Assembly: GCF_000145275.1 (NCBI RefSeq)
Contig: NC_014393.1
Location: 4,836,001 to 4,900,000 of the forward strand
DNA: 64,000 nt
Source: Clostridium cellulovorans 743B
GTDB taxonomy: Bacteria > Bacillota > Clostridia > Clostridiales > Clostridiaceae
Direction: 5' to 3'
In this document: positions 53,242 to 61,192 of the stretch, in pieces
How positions within the stretch are numbered: position 1 is the first letter of the stretch
Layout: each line of letters opens with the position of its first letter
Notes under the pieces: model-generated
What the model was told of the DNA's origin: nothing
What the model saw: only the letters and a program-made list of their open reading frames with translations
Databases searched by the model: none
Program-made: the position numbers and the translations under genes

Positions 53242-53670
53242 ATGAAAAAAGAAGAAATTTTTAAATTAATCACTGAAAATCCTGCTTTCTTTTTAGCTAC
53301 AGTAGAAGATGACCAGCCAAAAGTTAGGGGCATGCTTCTATATAAAGCTGATGAAGATGGCATAATCTTTCATACTGGTTCAATGAAGGATTTATATGGA
53401 CAAGTTTTAAAAAATCCTAAGGTTGAGTTATGTTTTAATGGTAACGGCTCTCAAGTTCGTATAAGCGGTACTTTAGAAATCATCGATGACAATAACTTTA
53501 AGGATGAAATTTGCAATCATCCAAGTCGAAAATTCTTACAAGCTTGGAGAGAAAGTAAAGAGTTAAAAGACTTTTATAAAGAACTTATAGTATTTAGATT
53601 AAAAAACGGTACAGCTACCACATGGACCATGGCAACAAACTTTGCTTCTAAAGAATTTATTCAGCTTTAA
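53242..53670 (+). CDS. Pyridoxamine 5'-phosphate oxidase-like FMN-binding protein
   Basis: 142 aa with the split-barrel flavin-binding fold: FFLATVEDDQPKVRGMLLY (about 16-34), IIFHTGSMKDLYGQVLKNPKVELCF and GSQVRISGTLEI. It is a single-domain member, short for true PdxH, so a general FMN/F420-type reductase or detoxification role is more likely than vitamin B6 synthesis. The start has TAAGGAG. It lies downstream of the AraC regulator and shares a terminator with the convergent helD. Confidence 0.85.
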   Translation: MKKEEIFKLITENPAFFLATVEDDQPKVRGMLLYKADEDGIIFHTGSMKDLYGQVLKNPKVELCFNGNGSQVRISGTLEIIDDNNFKDEICNHPSRKFLQAWRESKELKDFYKELIVFRLKNGTATTWTMATNFASKEFIQL

Positions 53671-53822
53671 CTGAAACCTCAAATTTAAAACTTATCAAAT
53701 AATAACTGATGGATACATTCCTCTGTTAGATGTTGATTAAAAATAAACCCTTATAACTAATTCTTTTTCACATAAATCCATCGGCTATCTTTGATAGTTA
53801 ATTTGAAGAACTTAAGTATATT

Positions 53823-53870
53823 ATAAAGCAAAAGCTTACAGTAATAACTACTGTAAGCTTTTTGCTTTAT
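53823..53870. terminator. Bidirectional terminator between the PNPOx-like gene and helD
   Basis: An almost perfect 22-bp hairpin (core arms AAAAGCTTACAGTA at 53830-53843 and its complement at 53849-53862, extended by ATAAAGC/GCTTTAT); T-rich on both strands and overlapping the helD stop codon. Confidence 0.85.
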
Positions 53871-56143
53871 AATAATTCAGTCTTATCTCCCTGAGAATAT
53901 ATATACAACCTATGAAGTGGCCTTGTCATGGCTATATAAAGAAGCTTTATATCTAACTCATCTTTCTTATAAAACTCCTTAGAAGCATTAGCTACAATGA
54001 CTACATCAAACTCTAGCCCCTTTACTAGATAAGATGGGATTAAAACAATACCACCTGAAAATTCTTTCTCTGTGCCAGTGATCAGTTCTGTCTTTACTTT
54101 CAATTTATTTAAATAGCCCTTCATCTCCTTGCATTCTTCAAGTGTCTTACAAATAATCGCTAAAGATTTAAAGCCTTCTTTTGTAGTTTCTTCAATCTTT
54201 AACTTTATATCTGCTACTATTTCTTTTAAGGTTCCCATTTCATTAACAGTGACCTGATCACCATGTCTAATAACAGGCTTTGCAAGTGGTAACTCCTCTG
54301 AAGCAAGCTCCTTTATTACCTCATTGGCAGCGTCCATAATTTCAACAGTAGTTCTATAGCTCTGTTCAAGAGTTAAAAAAGAATAATCTCCATCTCTAAA
54401 AATATACTTTTCAAGGTCACTCCAATTTTGAATCCCTCTATAAGAATGTATTCCCTGTGACAAGTCACCCAAGATCGTAAAAGAATTGCTATTTATAATG
54501 CACTTTAGTACATATATTTGAAACAGACTGAAGTCTTGTGCTTCATCTATAAGAATATGTCTCACCGAAAGGGCATCCTCGATTCCTAAAATATGATAAC
54601 GAAGAAACATCAATGGAGCAAGGTCTTCAACCTCCAATAACCCATCTTCAATTACTGAATTTGTATGATGTATAACTTTATCAGTAAAGGTTTCACTTAT
54701 ATATTTATGAAAGTATTCCTTATTAACTTCACTTCCATTTAATAAGTCCTTATAATACTCTAACGGAGTTTTTACTTTAATTTTATCAATATACTCCCTT
54801 ATAAGTGTTTTTGAATCTTTTCTTATTTTCTCCATTAAGGCATCTCTTTCATCTGCCAACTTAATTATCTTTTTTCTTCGCTCAGGAGAATCTTCCATAT
54901 CTCTTCTTACTTTATCTATTTGCCAGTCAAAATCCTTTTCAACCTCATCAATTACAGTTCCTTTTTTCTGTTTCAAAATATTTATAAGGCTTTTCTTGAT
55001 TTCATTAACTCTTTTCATTATTGGGAGGTACGCATAATCCTTCATAAATGCTCTCTGCAATTGGTTATAGGAGATAAGTACAACATTATTTATTTTAAAA
55101 TCTTCCTTTGGCAAGAAGTCTAATTCTAATTCATAAATGTATCTTCTTATTATGTTGCTAAAATGAAGTGATGATTTAAAACGAGAAATCTTTTTTACTT
55201 CTTTTATCATTTCCTCTGAAGAATTTTCTTGTTTTTCTATAAAGTAAGCCAACTTTTCATGAGGAGGCTTTATTTTAAATTTAGAACCTATTATATTCAT
55301 TGCCAAATCTTCGAAGGTATTTTGAAGTACATTCTCAACCCCTAAGTCTGGCAGTACATCTGATATATAACTAAGAAAGAAACGATTAGGTGCAATAATC
55401 ATAAAGTTTTTAGGACTTAGCAAGTCTTCATGATTATACAAAAGGTATGCTATTCTATGAAGCGCTATAGTAGTTTTCCCGCCCCCTGCTGCCCCTTGCA
55501 CAACAAGTGGTTTCCACATATCTGCTCTTATAACCTTGTTTTGTTCTGCCTGAATTGTGGATACAATATCCTTAAGTCTGTTATCTTTACTAGAACCAAG
55601 ACTTGCCTGAAGAAAATCATCATTAGTAGTAATATCTACATCATACATCTCCTCGATTTTTGCTGCTTCAATGTTATATTGCCTTTTAAGTTTTATCTCA
55701 CCATCTATTGTTCCATCAAAACAATCATAGCTTGCAGCACCAAGTCTTCCTTCATAATATAAATTGGCTACTGGTGATCTCCAATCTATTATTAAAGGCT
55801 CATTATCCTTTTCTCTTAAAAGAGACATCTTGCCTATATAAAATTTTTGGAGAATAGCACTCTTATCCTCGATAAAGTCAACCCTTGCGAAATAAGGCTT
55901 GGATAAACTCTTGCTTAAATTTTTAACCTTCTGATTTAAGTTATCTTGAAGAGTGGTGTTAATTATCAAATCATTAAACTGTTCTGCGTTATCAGAATTG
56001 TAGTGTGTTAACCCGTAGTTTACTTCTTTGTCTATTTTTTCTTTAATTTTAGTAATTCCTTCATTATAATTTCTCATATAATCAAGGATATACTCTAGCT
56101 TTTCAATCTCTTGTGTATAATCTGGATGTTTTATAGCGCTCAT
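53867..56143 (-). CDS. helD: HelD, UvrD-like RNA polymerase recycling motor
   Basis: 758 aa, superfamily 1. The N-terminal arm (1-110) is an antiparallel coiled coil that enters the RNA polymerase secondary channel in characterised HelD. This is followed by PLIIDWRSPVANLYYEG (HelD signature), Walker A QGAAGGGKTT (Lys223), motif II LIDEAQDFSLFQ, ILGDLSQGIH and the C-terminal LYIAMTRPLHRLYIYS. It releases stalled RNA polymerase from nucleic acid using ATP. Length and motif set agree with the Firmicute class; a repair-helicase role is less likely. Confidence 0.92.
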   Translation of the reverse strand: MSAIKHPDYTQEIEKLEYILDYMRNYNEGITKIKEKIDKEVNYGLTHYNSDNAEQFNDLIINTTLQDNLNQKVKNLSKSLSKPYFARVDFIEDKSAILQKFYIGKMSLLREKDNEPLIIDWRSPVANLYYEGRLGAASYDCFDGTIDGEIKLKRQYNIEAAKIEEMYDVDITTNDDFLQASLGSSKDNRLKDIVSTIQAEQNKVIRADMWKPLVVQGAAGGGKTTIALHRIAYLLYNHEDLLSPKNFMIIAPNRFFLSYISDVLPDLGVENVLQNTFEDLAMNIIGSKFKIKPPHEKLAYFIEKQENSSEEMIKEVKKISRFKSSLHFSNIIRRYIYELELDFLPKEDFKINNVVLISYNQLQRAFMKDYAYLPIMKRVNEIKKSLINILKQKKGTVIDEVEKDFDWQIDKVRRDMEDSPERRKKIIKLADERDALMEKIRKDSKTLIREYIDKIKVKTPLEYYKDLLNGSEVNKEYFHKYISETFTDKVIHHTNSVIEDGLLEVEDLAPLMFLRYHILGIEDALSVRHILIDEAQDFSLFQIYVLKCIINSNSFTILGDLSQGIHSYRGIQNWSDLEKYIFRDGDYSFLTLEQSYRTTVEIMDAANEVIKELASEELPLAKPVIRHGDQVTVNEMGTLKEIVADIKLKIEETTKEGFKSLAIICKTLEECKEMKGYLNKLKVKTELITGTEKEFSGGIVLIPSYLVKGLEFDVVIVANASKEFYKKDELDIKLLYIAMTRPLHRLYIYSQGDKTELL

Positions 56144-56384
56144 ACCTGCACCTCACTTTCTATAGTTGAGAATTAAAAATTTATTGGTTATTATTAAAAA
56201 GAACTCTTTAATATTTTTCTTAATCCCCAGTTTTCTCACGATTTCAAAATTGTGTCACCCATTTATTTTATACAAATGCTGTATAAAAATAAAATCCTTA
56301 ATTCTTTCTTACTGAAGTTGCTAGAAGTATTTACATCATTGGTTCTCAGTAAAGTATTAAAATCATATTTTTGCTAACTTTTTC
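56144..56384. other. Intergenic region upstream of helD
   Basis: About 240 bp, AT-rich, expected to hold the helD promoter on the minus strand; no specific element recognised apart from the sRNA-like unit that begins at its right edge. Confidence 0.4.
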
Positions 56385-56413
56385 TTGACAAGATGATGTT
56401 TTTATTTTATGAT
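56385..56413 (+). promoter_or_regulatory. Consensus promoter facing away from helD
   Basis: TTGACA (56385-56390), 17 bp, TATGAT (56408-56413). No gene start lies downstream in this direction, only a short stem-loop with T tract about 55-75 nt later, which points to a small RNA. Confidence 0.6.
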
Positions 56414-56419
56414 ATTAAT

Positions 56420-56497
56420 ATAACAATTGACAGTAAGATATAATATTGTGTAAGTCATGTCAAAACTCATTGGATTTATTTTCCAGTGACTTTTTTT
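56420..56497 (+). ncRNA. Candidate small RNA (about 75-80 nt)
   Basis: Between a consensus promoter (56385-56413) and an intrinsic terminator (TCATTGGA 56467-56474, TCCAGTGA 56482-56489, then C and seven T). The 5' part can form TTGACA (56427-56432) with TGTCAA (56458-56463). There is no ORF with a ribosome binding site. It runs antisense towards rtcB but ends about 55 bp before the rtcB stop codon. Confidence 0.4.
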
Positions 56498-56523
56498 ATT
56501 TTTTGTCCCTTTTCTTTTAAACA

Positions 56524-56550
56524 GTGAAAAACACAGGCATAAAGCCTGTG
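56524..56550 (-). terminator. Terminator of rtcB
   Basis: CACAGGC (56532-56538) pairs with GCCTGTG (56544-56550) around ATAAA, and on the minus strand TTTTT follows; only a few bases past the rtcB stop codon. Confidence 0.7.
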
Positions 56551-56553
56551 CTA

Positions 56554-57639
56554 TCAATCCTTATAAGTAATAAGTGGAGTCAATCTTGCAACTACCTTTA
56601 TCATACTGAAGGCTTCAAGATCACTAATTACTCTTTCAATATTTTTATACGCCTCTGGGGATTCTTCGTATATGAGATTTTTATCACTGCACACAAGGTT
56701 ATACCCCATGTTTCCGTTCTTAATATCCTTTCTCATAAACTTTCCTTGGAGCTTTTCCATGCAACCAGCCCTCTTCCACTTACGCCCTGCTCCATGAGCT
56801 ATAGAAAAGCCTGTATCTATAGACGCATTAATTGTCTTTACTATATAAGAGCTTGTGCCCCTAGATCCAGCAATAACTACAAAAGAATCCTCTTCTGCTG
56901 GTGATGATCCTTTTCTATGAATATAAAATCCACCCTTCTCTTCTATACCGTTATGAACAGCTTCTATAACAAGTTTTTCACAATTACAATTTACTGCATC
57001 GCATAGTTTTTCAGCTATAATTTCTCTATTATCCCTTGCAAAAGCTGTTGCTAACTTATAATCTTCAAGATACTTTAAAAAAACTTCAGTGCCTTCTTCA
57101 AGTCCATTATCACAAGAATAGTTTTCTATATATTTTCTTAGAATATTCTCACCTAAGCCTCTGCTTCCACTATGAACTAACAGGTAAACCTTTGACTTAT
57201 CTAAGGCCAATTTTTGAAACTCCTCTTTATCAAGAATTTCACTTATCTCTGTAAATTCTCCAAAGTGGTTTCCTTTGCCTATGGTTCCTAAATTAAAATT
57301 GTTTTGATCTCCGCTCTTATCATCATCTACCTGCTTTGGATTATGTAGTTCACCAAGACTTCCTATTGCTATTAAACCCTTCATAGCCTTTTCAATCTTA
57401 AACTTTTTTCTAAGTAGTGATGTTTGAAATAAACTTATAGAGCAACCAATATCATTTCCTATAAGTGTTGGATATATAACTTTCTCTGTAATAAATGCTG
57501 CTCCTACAGGTGTCTTTCCTGGATGTAAATCTGGATAACCAAAAGCTTTAACTACACCTCTAAATTCTGAAATTCTTTTTACCTGTTCAACAGCTTCACT
57601 TTCCATCCAAGTATTTTCAGTAGCTATTATTTTATACAT
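56554..57639 (-). CDS. rtcB: RtcB-family RNA ligase (short, RtcB2-like)
   Basis: 361 aa. Manganese- and GTP-dependent ligases of this family join 2',3'-cyclic phosphate and 5'-OH RNA ends. The metal and nucleotide motifs are present in order: LIGNDIGC, GTIGKGNHFGEF, LLVHSGSRGLG, VIAGSRGTSSY, and the guanylylated histidine in IAHGAGRKWKRAG. It is clearly shorter than canonical RtcB (~480 aa), matching the RtcB2 type that is usually paired with the release-factor homologue PrfH. No prfH is adjacent here. It appears monocistronic and may repair tRNA or ribosome damage. Confidence 0.88.
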   Translation of the reverse strand: MYKIIATENTWMESEAVEQVKRISEFRGVVKAFGYPDLHPGKTPVGAAFITEKVIYPTLIGNDIGCSISLFQTSLLRKKFKIEKAMKGLIAIGSLGELHNPKQVDDDKSGDQNNFNLGTIGKGNHFGEFTEISEILDKEEFQKLALDKSKVYLLVHSGSRGLGENILRKYIENYSCDNGLEEGTEVFLKYLEDYKLATAFARDNREIIAEKLCDAVNCNCEKLVIEAVHNGIEEKGGFYIHRKGSSPAEEDSFVVIAGSRGTSSYIVKTINASIDTGFSIAHGAGRKWKRAGCMEKLQGKFMRKDIKNGNMGYNLVCSDKNLIYEESPEAYKNIERVISDLEAFSMIKVVARLTPLITYKD

Positions 57640-58092
57640 CAGTTTCTATTCTCTCCCTATGTCTTTACTTAATTTTATTTTTCATAATAAATACAGTTTT
57701 TATAAATGCTAATCCTTATATCTATAGACCATGAATTTCTTACATAATCATATTTGCATAAATCATTTACTTATAAACTGTTTTCATTTTAATCTTAAGA
57801 GAGAATATTTAACAAATAGTTATTAAACTTCTCTCACCACTAAAGTCTTTATCATCTTAATCACGACCTTTCATGTATATCTAGTGATAAAAGCCTTTCA
57901 GCCCTTACCCTAACTTATTTTCACTTCGAACACATATCCTAGCTTTCATTATTTTTCATATATAATATATCTCCAATTTTATCAATTCTCCAATATAAAC
58001 ACAATTACAAACTTATTAATTACTGACACAAATTCTTTATTAAGATAATGTTAAAACCTTATCTTCTAGGCTATTTTTTAAAAAAACTTTGA
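57640..58092. other. Intergenic region upstream of rtcB
   Basis: About 450 bp of AT-rich sequence with no ORF called. A small hairpin AAGATAA/TTATCTT lies at 58042-58065, followed by an A/T tract; it could be a weak terminator. The flanking remnants to the right show the region has decayed. Confidence 0.35.
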
Positions 58093-58302
58093 GGATATGT
58101 TTCTAAATTTACTTTAGCCTTACAAAATGCTTATTCCATCCATATTATTAACAATGAAAAAACCAATTCTAATTCTCAAGATTCAAATATCCAAAACTCT
58201 AACTCACAAAACGCAAGTAGTGAGCATTTTAATACAGCTATGAGGAACTTTGGTGGAAGAAATTCTGGACAATTATATGATTTAAGAGACACAACCTTCT
58301 AA
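58093..58302 (+). pseudogene. Coding-like remnant, 69 codons without start
   Basis: Open frame after a TGA (58090-58092) up to a TAA: it begins GYVSKFTLALQNAY, has an Asn/Ser-rich middle and ends NFGGRNSGQLYDLRD. No start codon or ribosome binding site is present, and the frame ends 77 bp before the galU remnant. The C-terminal part looks like genuine protein sequence, so I read it as the 3' fragment of a lost gene. Family unknown. Confidence 0.3.
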
Positions 58303-58378
58303 AATATATAAGTCAAAGCAAAATAACTGATAAGATTTAGTCTATAAAATTAACACACTAGTATAAATTAGCAATTTT

Positions 58379-58528
58379 ATGAAAGTAAGAAAAGCAGTAA
58401 TTCCTGTTGTTGGTCTATGCGCTAGATTCCTACCAACAACAAAAGCTCAACCGAAGGAAATGCTTCCTTATAGCAGATAAACCAACAATTCAATATATAG
58501 TAGAAGAAGCCGTTGCTTCTGGAATAAA
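58379..58528 (+). pseudogene. galU (UTP-glucose-1-phosphate uridylyltransferase) remnant
   Basis: Starts MKVRKAVIPVVGLCARFLPT then TKAQPKEMLP, the GalU nucleotide-binding N-terminus, with GLCARFLP in place of the usual GLGTRFLP. One extra T near 58466 shifts the frame to a stop; in the corrected frame it reads ADKPTIQYIVEEAVASGIK, again GalU. After about 50 codons the similarity ends, so about five sixths of the gene is lost. Two changes in the nucleotide loop also argue against function. Confidence 0.85.
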
Positions 58529-58695
58529 GTTTACTTTACCAGGTATATATTCTATCATTATAGATATATAAACTTAACCCTATCTTTATGATATTTCAAA
58601 AATATGAAACTTAATTTCAGTGGTGTCCATATGAAAATTAAATATTTTTCGAATAGGTGAAGTTTAAAGTTAGCAAAACTATAAGGAGAATATCT

Positions 58696-59502
58696 ATGGA
58701 AAAAGGGAAATTACTTGCAGAGGGTAGGACTGCAGAAGTCTTTCAATTGGGAGAAAGAAAAATATTAAAGCTATTTAAATCCTTTATGCCAAAGGAATCT
58801 GCTGAAACTGAATATAACATTAGTTTGAACCTTATGAACCAACTTACTATAGTACCAAAAGTATATGATTTTGTAATGATAGAAAACAGGTATGGAATTA
58901 TTTACGAAAAAATTTCTGGTGAACCTATGATGGTGAAAATTTCTAAAAAGCCGTGGACAGTAAAAAAAGAGGCTAAGCGCTTAGCTAAATTGCATACCCT
59001 AATTCACAAAGAAACCAATTTAGAATTGCCAAGTAATATTACAACCTTAAAAAATCAAATATCCTATACAGACTTACTGCAGGAAGATGTAAAAATAAAG
59101 CTCTCAAATTACATAGATACTCTTGAAGTTAAAGACAAGTTGTGTCATGGAGACCTTCATCCTGACAATGTGCTTATAACTGAAGAAGAATCATTAATAA
59201 TAGATTGGATGACAGCTACTAAAGGAAATCCCCTAGCTGATGTAGCAAGAACCTCTATAATGTTTAAATTTGCAGTAATTCCTGAAAAAAGCTTTCTTGA
59301 AAAAATGATTATTACTCTAATTAGAAATAAGTTTCTTCACAACTATATAACCAACTACATTAAACTATCTGGAGTTTCCCTTGGTGAAATTGACAAATGG
59401 GAGTTACCTGTTGCTGCAGCAAGGCTCATTGAGGGAATTCCAAAAGAAGAGAAAGCAAAATTAGTGAACTACATAAATACAAAAGCAAAGGAATTACCTT
59501 AA
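58696..59502 (+). CDS. Aminoglycoside/choline phosphotransferase-like kinase
   Basis: 268 aa from the ATG at 58696, nine bases after AAGGAG (an upstream in-frame ATG at 58657 lacks a site). It has the protein-kinase-like APH fold: ERKILKLF with the ATP-binding lysine, the Brenner motif LCHGDLHPDNVLI with catalytic Asp and Asn (about 150-162), and the metal-binding IIDWMTAT. It phosphorylates a small molecule or antibiotic; substrate not predictable. No resistance genes are linked. It is followed by a strong terminator. Confidence 0.85.
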   Translation: MEKGKLLAEGRTAEVFQLGERKILKLFKSFMPKESAETEYNISLNLMNQLTIVPKVYDFVMIENRYGIIYEKISGEPMMVKISKKPWTVKKEAKRLAKLHTLIHKETNLELPSNITTLKNQISYTDLLQEDVKIKLSNYIDTLEVKDKLCHGDLHPDNVLITEEESLIIDWMTATKGNPLADVARTSIMFKFAVIPEKSFLEKMIITLIRNKFLHNYITNYIKLSGVSLGEIDKWELPVAAARLIEGIPKEEKAKLVNYINTKAKELP

Positions 59503-59517
59503 ATATACTAACATATT

Positions 59518-59580
59518 AAAGCCAAGGGTTATTGTACTTCCTATATATTTCACAGAAAGCAACTAAAAACCCTTGGCTTT
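59518..59580. terminator. Bidirectional terminator between convergent genes
   Basis: AAAGCCAAGGGTT (59518-59530) pairs perfectly with AACCCTTGGCTTT (59568-59580) around a 37-nt loop and runs into TTTTATTTT on the plus strand. Confidence 0.75.
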
Positions 59581-59589
59581 TTTATTTTC

Positions 59590-60117
59590 TTATTTATTGT
59601 CTTGCAAAGTATCACCTTTCAATAATCCTTTAATAGTAACAGTAAAGTCCATTGCAAAAAATATCATAATAACCACTGTTACTATATCCCAATACCAATC
59701 ATTACTTAGATAAAAACCTCTCACAGTAGGCTGCATATAGTAGATTGCAGCTAAACTAAGTAAAAACCAAATAATAGATGTCCTTGGATAAATATAACCG
59801 AAAAGATTATACTTTAAATCTGAATAATCCCAATAATTCTTGTTGAAAAGCCTTTTCATAATATGCCCACTTATATATTCAACAGTAGTTGGAACTACAA
59901 AGCATAAAACTGCCAATATCGGAAATGCAAACTTTAAAACATCGTTATACAAAATTAAAATAGTCATAGCAATTCCATACATAGGCTTCATAGGTCCCAT
60001 TAAAAAATAATCTTCTTGAAGTCTATTTTTAGAGTATATACAATATGTGTTTTCCAAAACCCAACCTAAAAAAGAATAAACGATAAAATTGAACAATGCG
60101 TAAAAAAGTACATTCAT
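59590..60117 (-). CDS. PF06541-type membrane protein (putative ABC transporter permease, CmpB-like)
   Basis: 175 aa with four to five transmembrane helices. The N-terminal signature FIVYSFLGWVLENTYCIYSK and the loop LMGPMKPMYGIAMTILI are characteristic of this widespread Firmicute family. The permease label is a database name; no ATPase is linked and the function is unknown. An inverted repeat upstream (60180-60202) may regulate it. Confidence 0.8.
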   Translation of the reverse strand: MNVLFYALFNFIVYSFLGWVLENTYCIYSKNRLQEDYFLMGPMKPMYGIAMTILILYNDVLKFAFPILAVLCFVVPTTVEYISGHIMKRLFNKNYWDYSDLKYNLFGYIYPRTSIIWFLLSLAAIYYMQPTVRGFYLSNDWYWDIVTVVIMIFFAMDFTVTIKGLLKGDTLQDNK

Positions 60118-60179
60118 GACCTTCCCTCATTTCCTAAAACCTTTAATATTATTAGTATGGGCAGAATTAATGAATTTAT

Positions 60180-60202
60180 TTATACTAAACCTATTAGTAT
60201 AA
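60180..60202. promoter_or_regulatory. Palindrome upstream of the PF06541 gene
   Basis: TTATACTAA (60180-60188) and TTAGTATAA (60194-60202) are perfect inverted copies spaced by five bases, 63 bp upstream of the start codon; a third ATTAGTAT lies near 60150. This is a probable operator or a small hairpin without a T tract. Confidence 0.4.
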
Positions 60203-60281
60203 ACATTATTTTTAACATTTTTCTTTTTAGGGGTTTTGGGGTAGACTTTAATATATAAATTTAAACTTTAAGACAAGCTAC

Positions 60282-61058
60282 TTAAAATCTAAATAATAAA
60301 TCACAACTCTCACCTATTTTATAAAAACCATTCTTCATATACATTTCTTTAGCAGTCTCATCCTCATATGTATTTAGATAAATGGTTTTACATCCCGCTT
60401 TTAATGCTATATCAATTAATACTTTTAATATGGTTGTCCCATATCCCTTGCGTTGATATTTATCCAAAACAGAAAAATCTTCTATTTTAGCAACATCATT
60501 ATAAATAAACAAATCACAATTTCCTATTATATTACCATCGTGGTAGCATACATAAGAATTCACACCTTTATCAGAAAGATAGACTTGTCCGCGTCTGTAA
60601 CATCTTCTTGTGCAAAAATCTTTTCCTAGTGCCTCCTCATCATTCTCCAAGTTACAAAATAAAATATCATCTATCATTGCTTGGCTAACAACTCTCTTTA
60701 TTTCGCAACCTGATATCATAAATAATTTATCAACACAAGAAATATCTAAAGAATAGAATCCTTTTGTTGATATTTCAGCTTTATATTTATCACTAATCCA
60801 AAAAGGCTCACTAACAACATCATCTAAAAGAATATTACAATAGTTACTTTTCTCAAATATCCTAAGTCCAATTTCCTTTTCAATAATTTGCTTTAAGCTT
60901 TTCCCTTCATTTGAATTATATACATACGTATAATTGTGATAATACATGTCCATTAATTGGTTATCATGAAACCTAACTATATTCCCATTTTCAACAAACT
61001 CTGAAAAACATTTTGTATACTGGAGCTCACATTCTATAATTTTTTTATCAATGCTCAT
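60282..61058 (-). CDS. GNAT-family N-acetyltransferase
   Basis: 258 aa from the ATG at 61058, behind AAGGAG. The C-terminal half has the acetyl-CoA motif A, VAKIEDFSVLDKYQRKGYGT (the R/Q-x-x-G-x-G loop in RKGYGT), then AGCKTIYLNTYEDETAKEMY and KNGFYKIGE. The N-terminal ~120 residues form a divergent second domain, as in two-domain GNATs. Substrate unknown. Monocistronic. Confidence 0.85.
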   Translation of the reverse strand: MSIDKKIIECELQYTKCFSEFVENGNIVRFHDNQLMDMYYHNYTYVYNSNEGKSLKQIIEKEIGLRIFEKSNYCNILLDDVVSEPFWISDKYKAEISTKGFYSLDISCVDKLFMISGCEIKRVVSQAMIDDILFCNLENDEEALGKDFCTRRCYRRGQVYLSDKGVNSYVCYHDGNIIGNCDLFIYNDVAKIEDFSVLDKYQRKGYGTTILKVLIDIALKAGCKTIYLNTYEDETAKEMYMKNGFYKIGESCDLLFRF

Positions 61059-61192
61059 ACTTCTCCTTTGTTTTACCATATATCTAATTATTTATCATAT
61101 CTATAAGTCCCAATAATATTTTTATTCAATTCACATCTCATCGATAAAACACTGTAGCTTTATAATCGAAACGTATATATTTATCCAACCTA

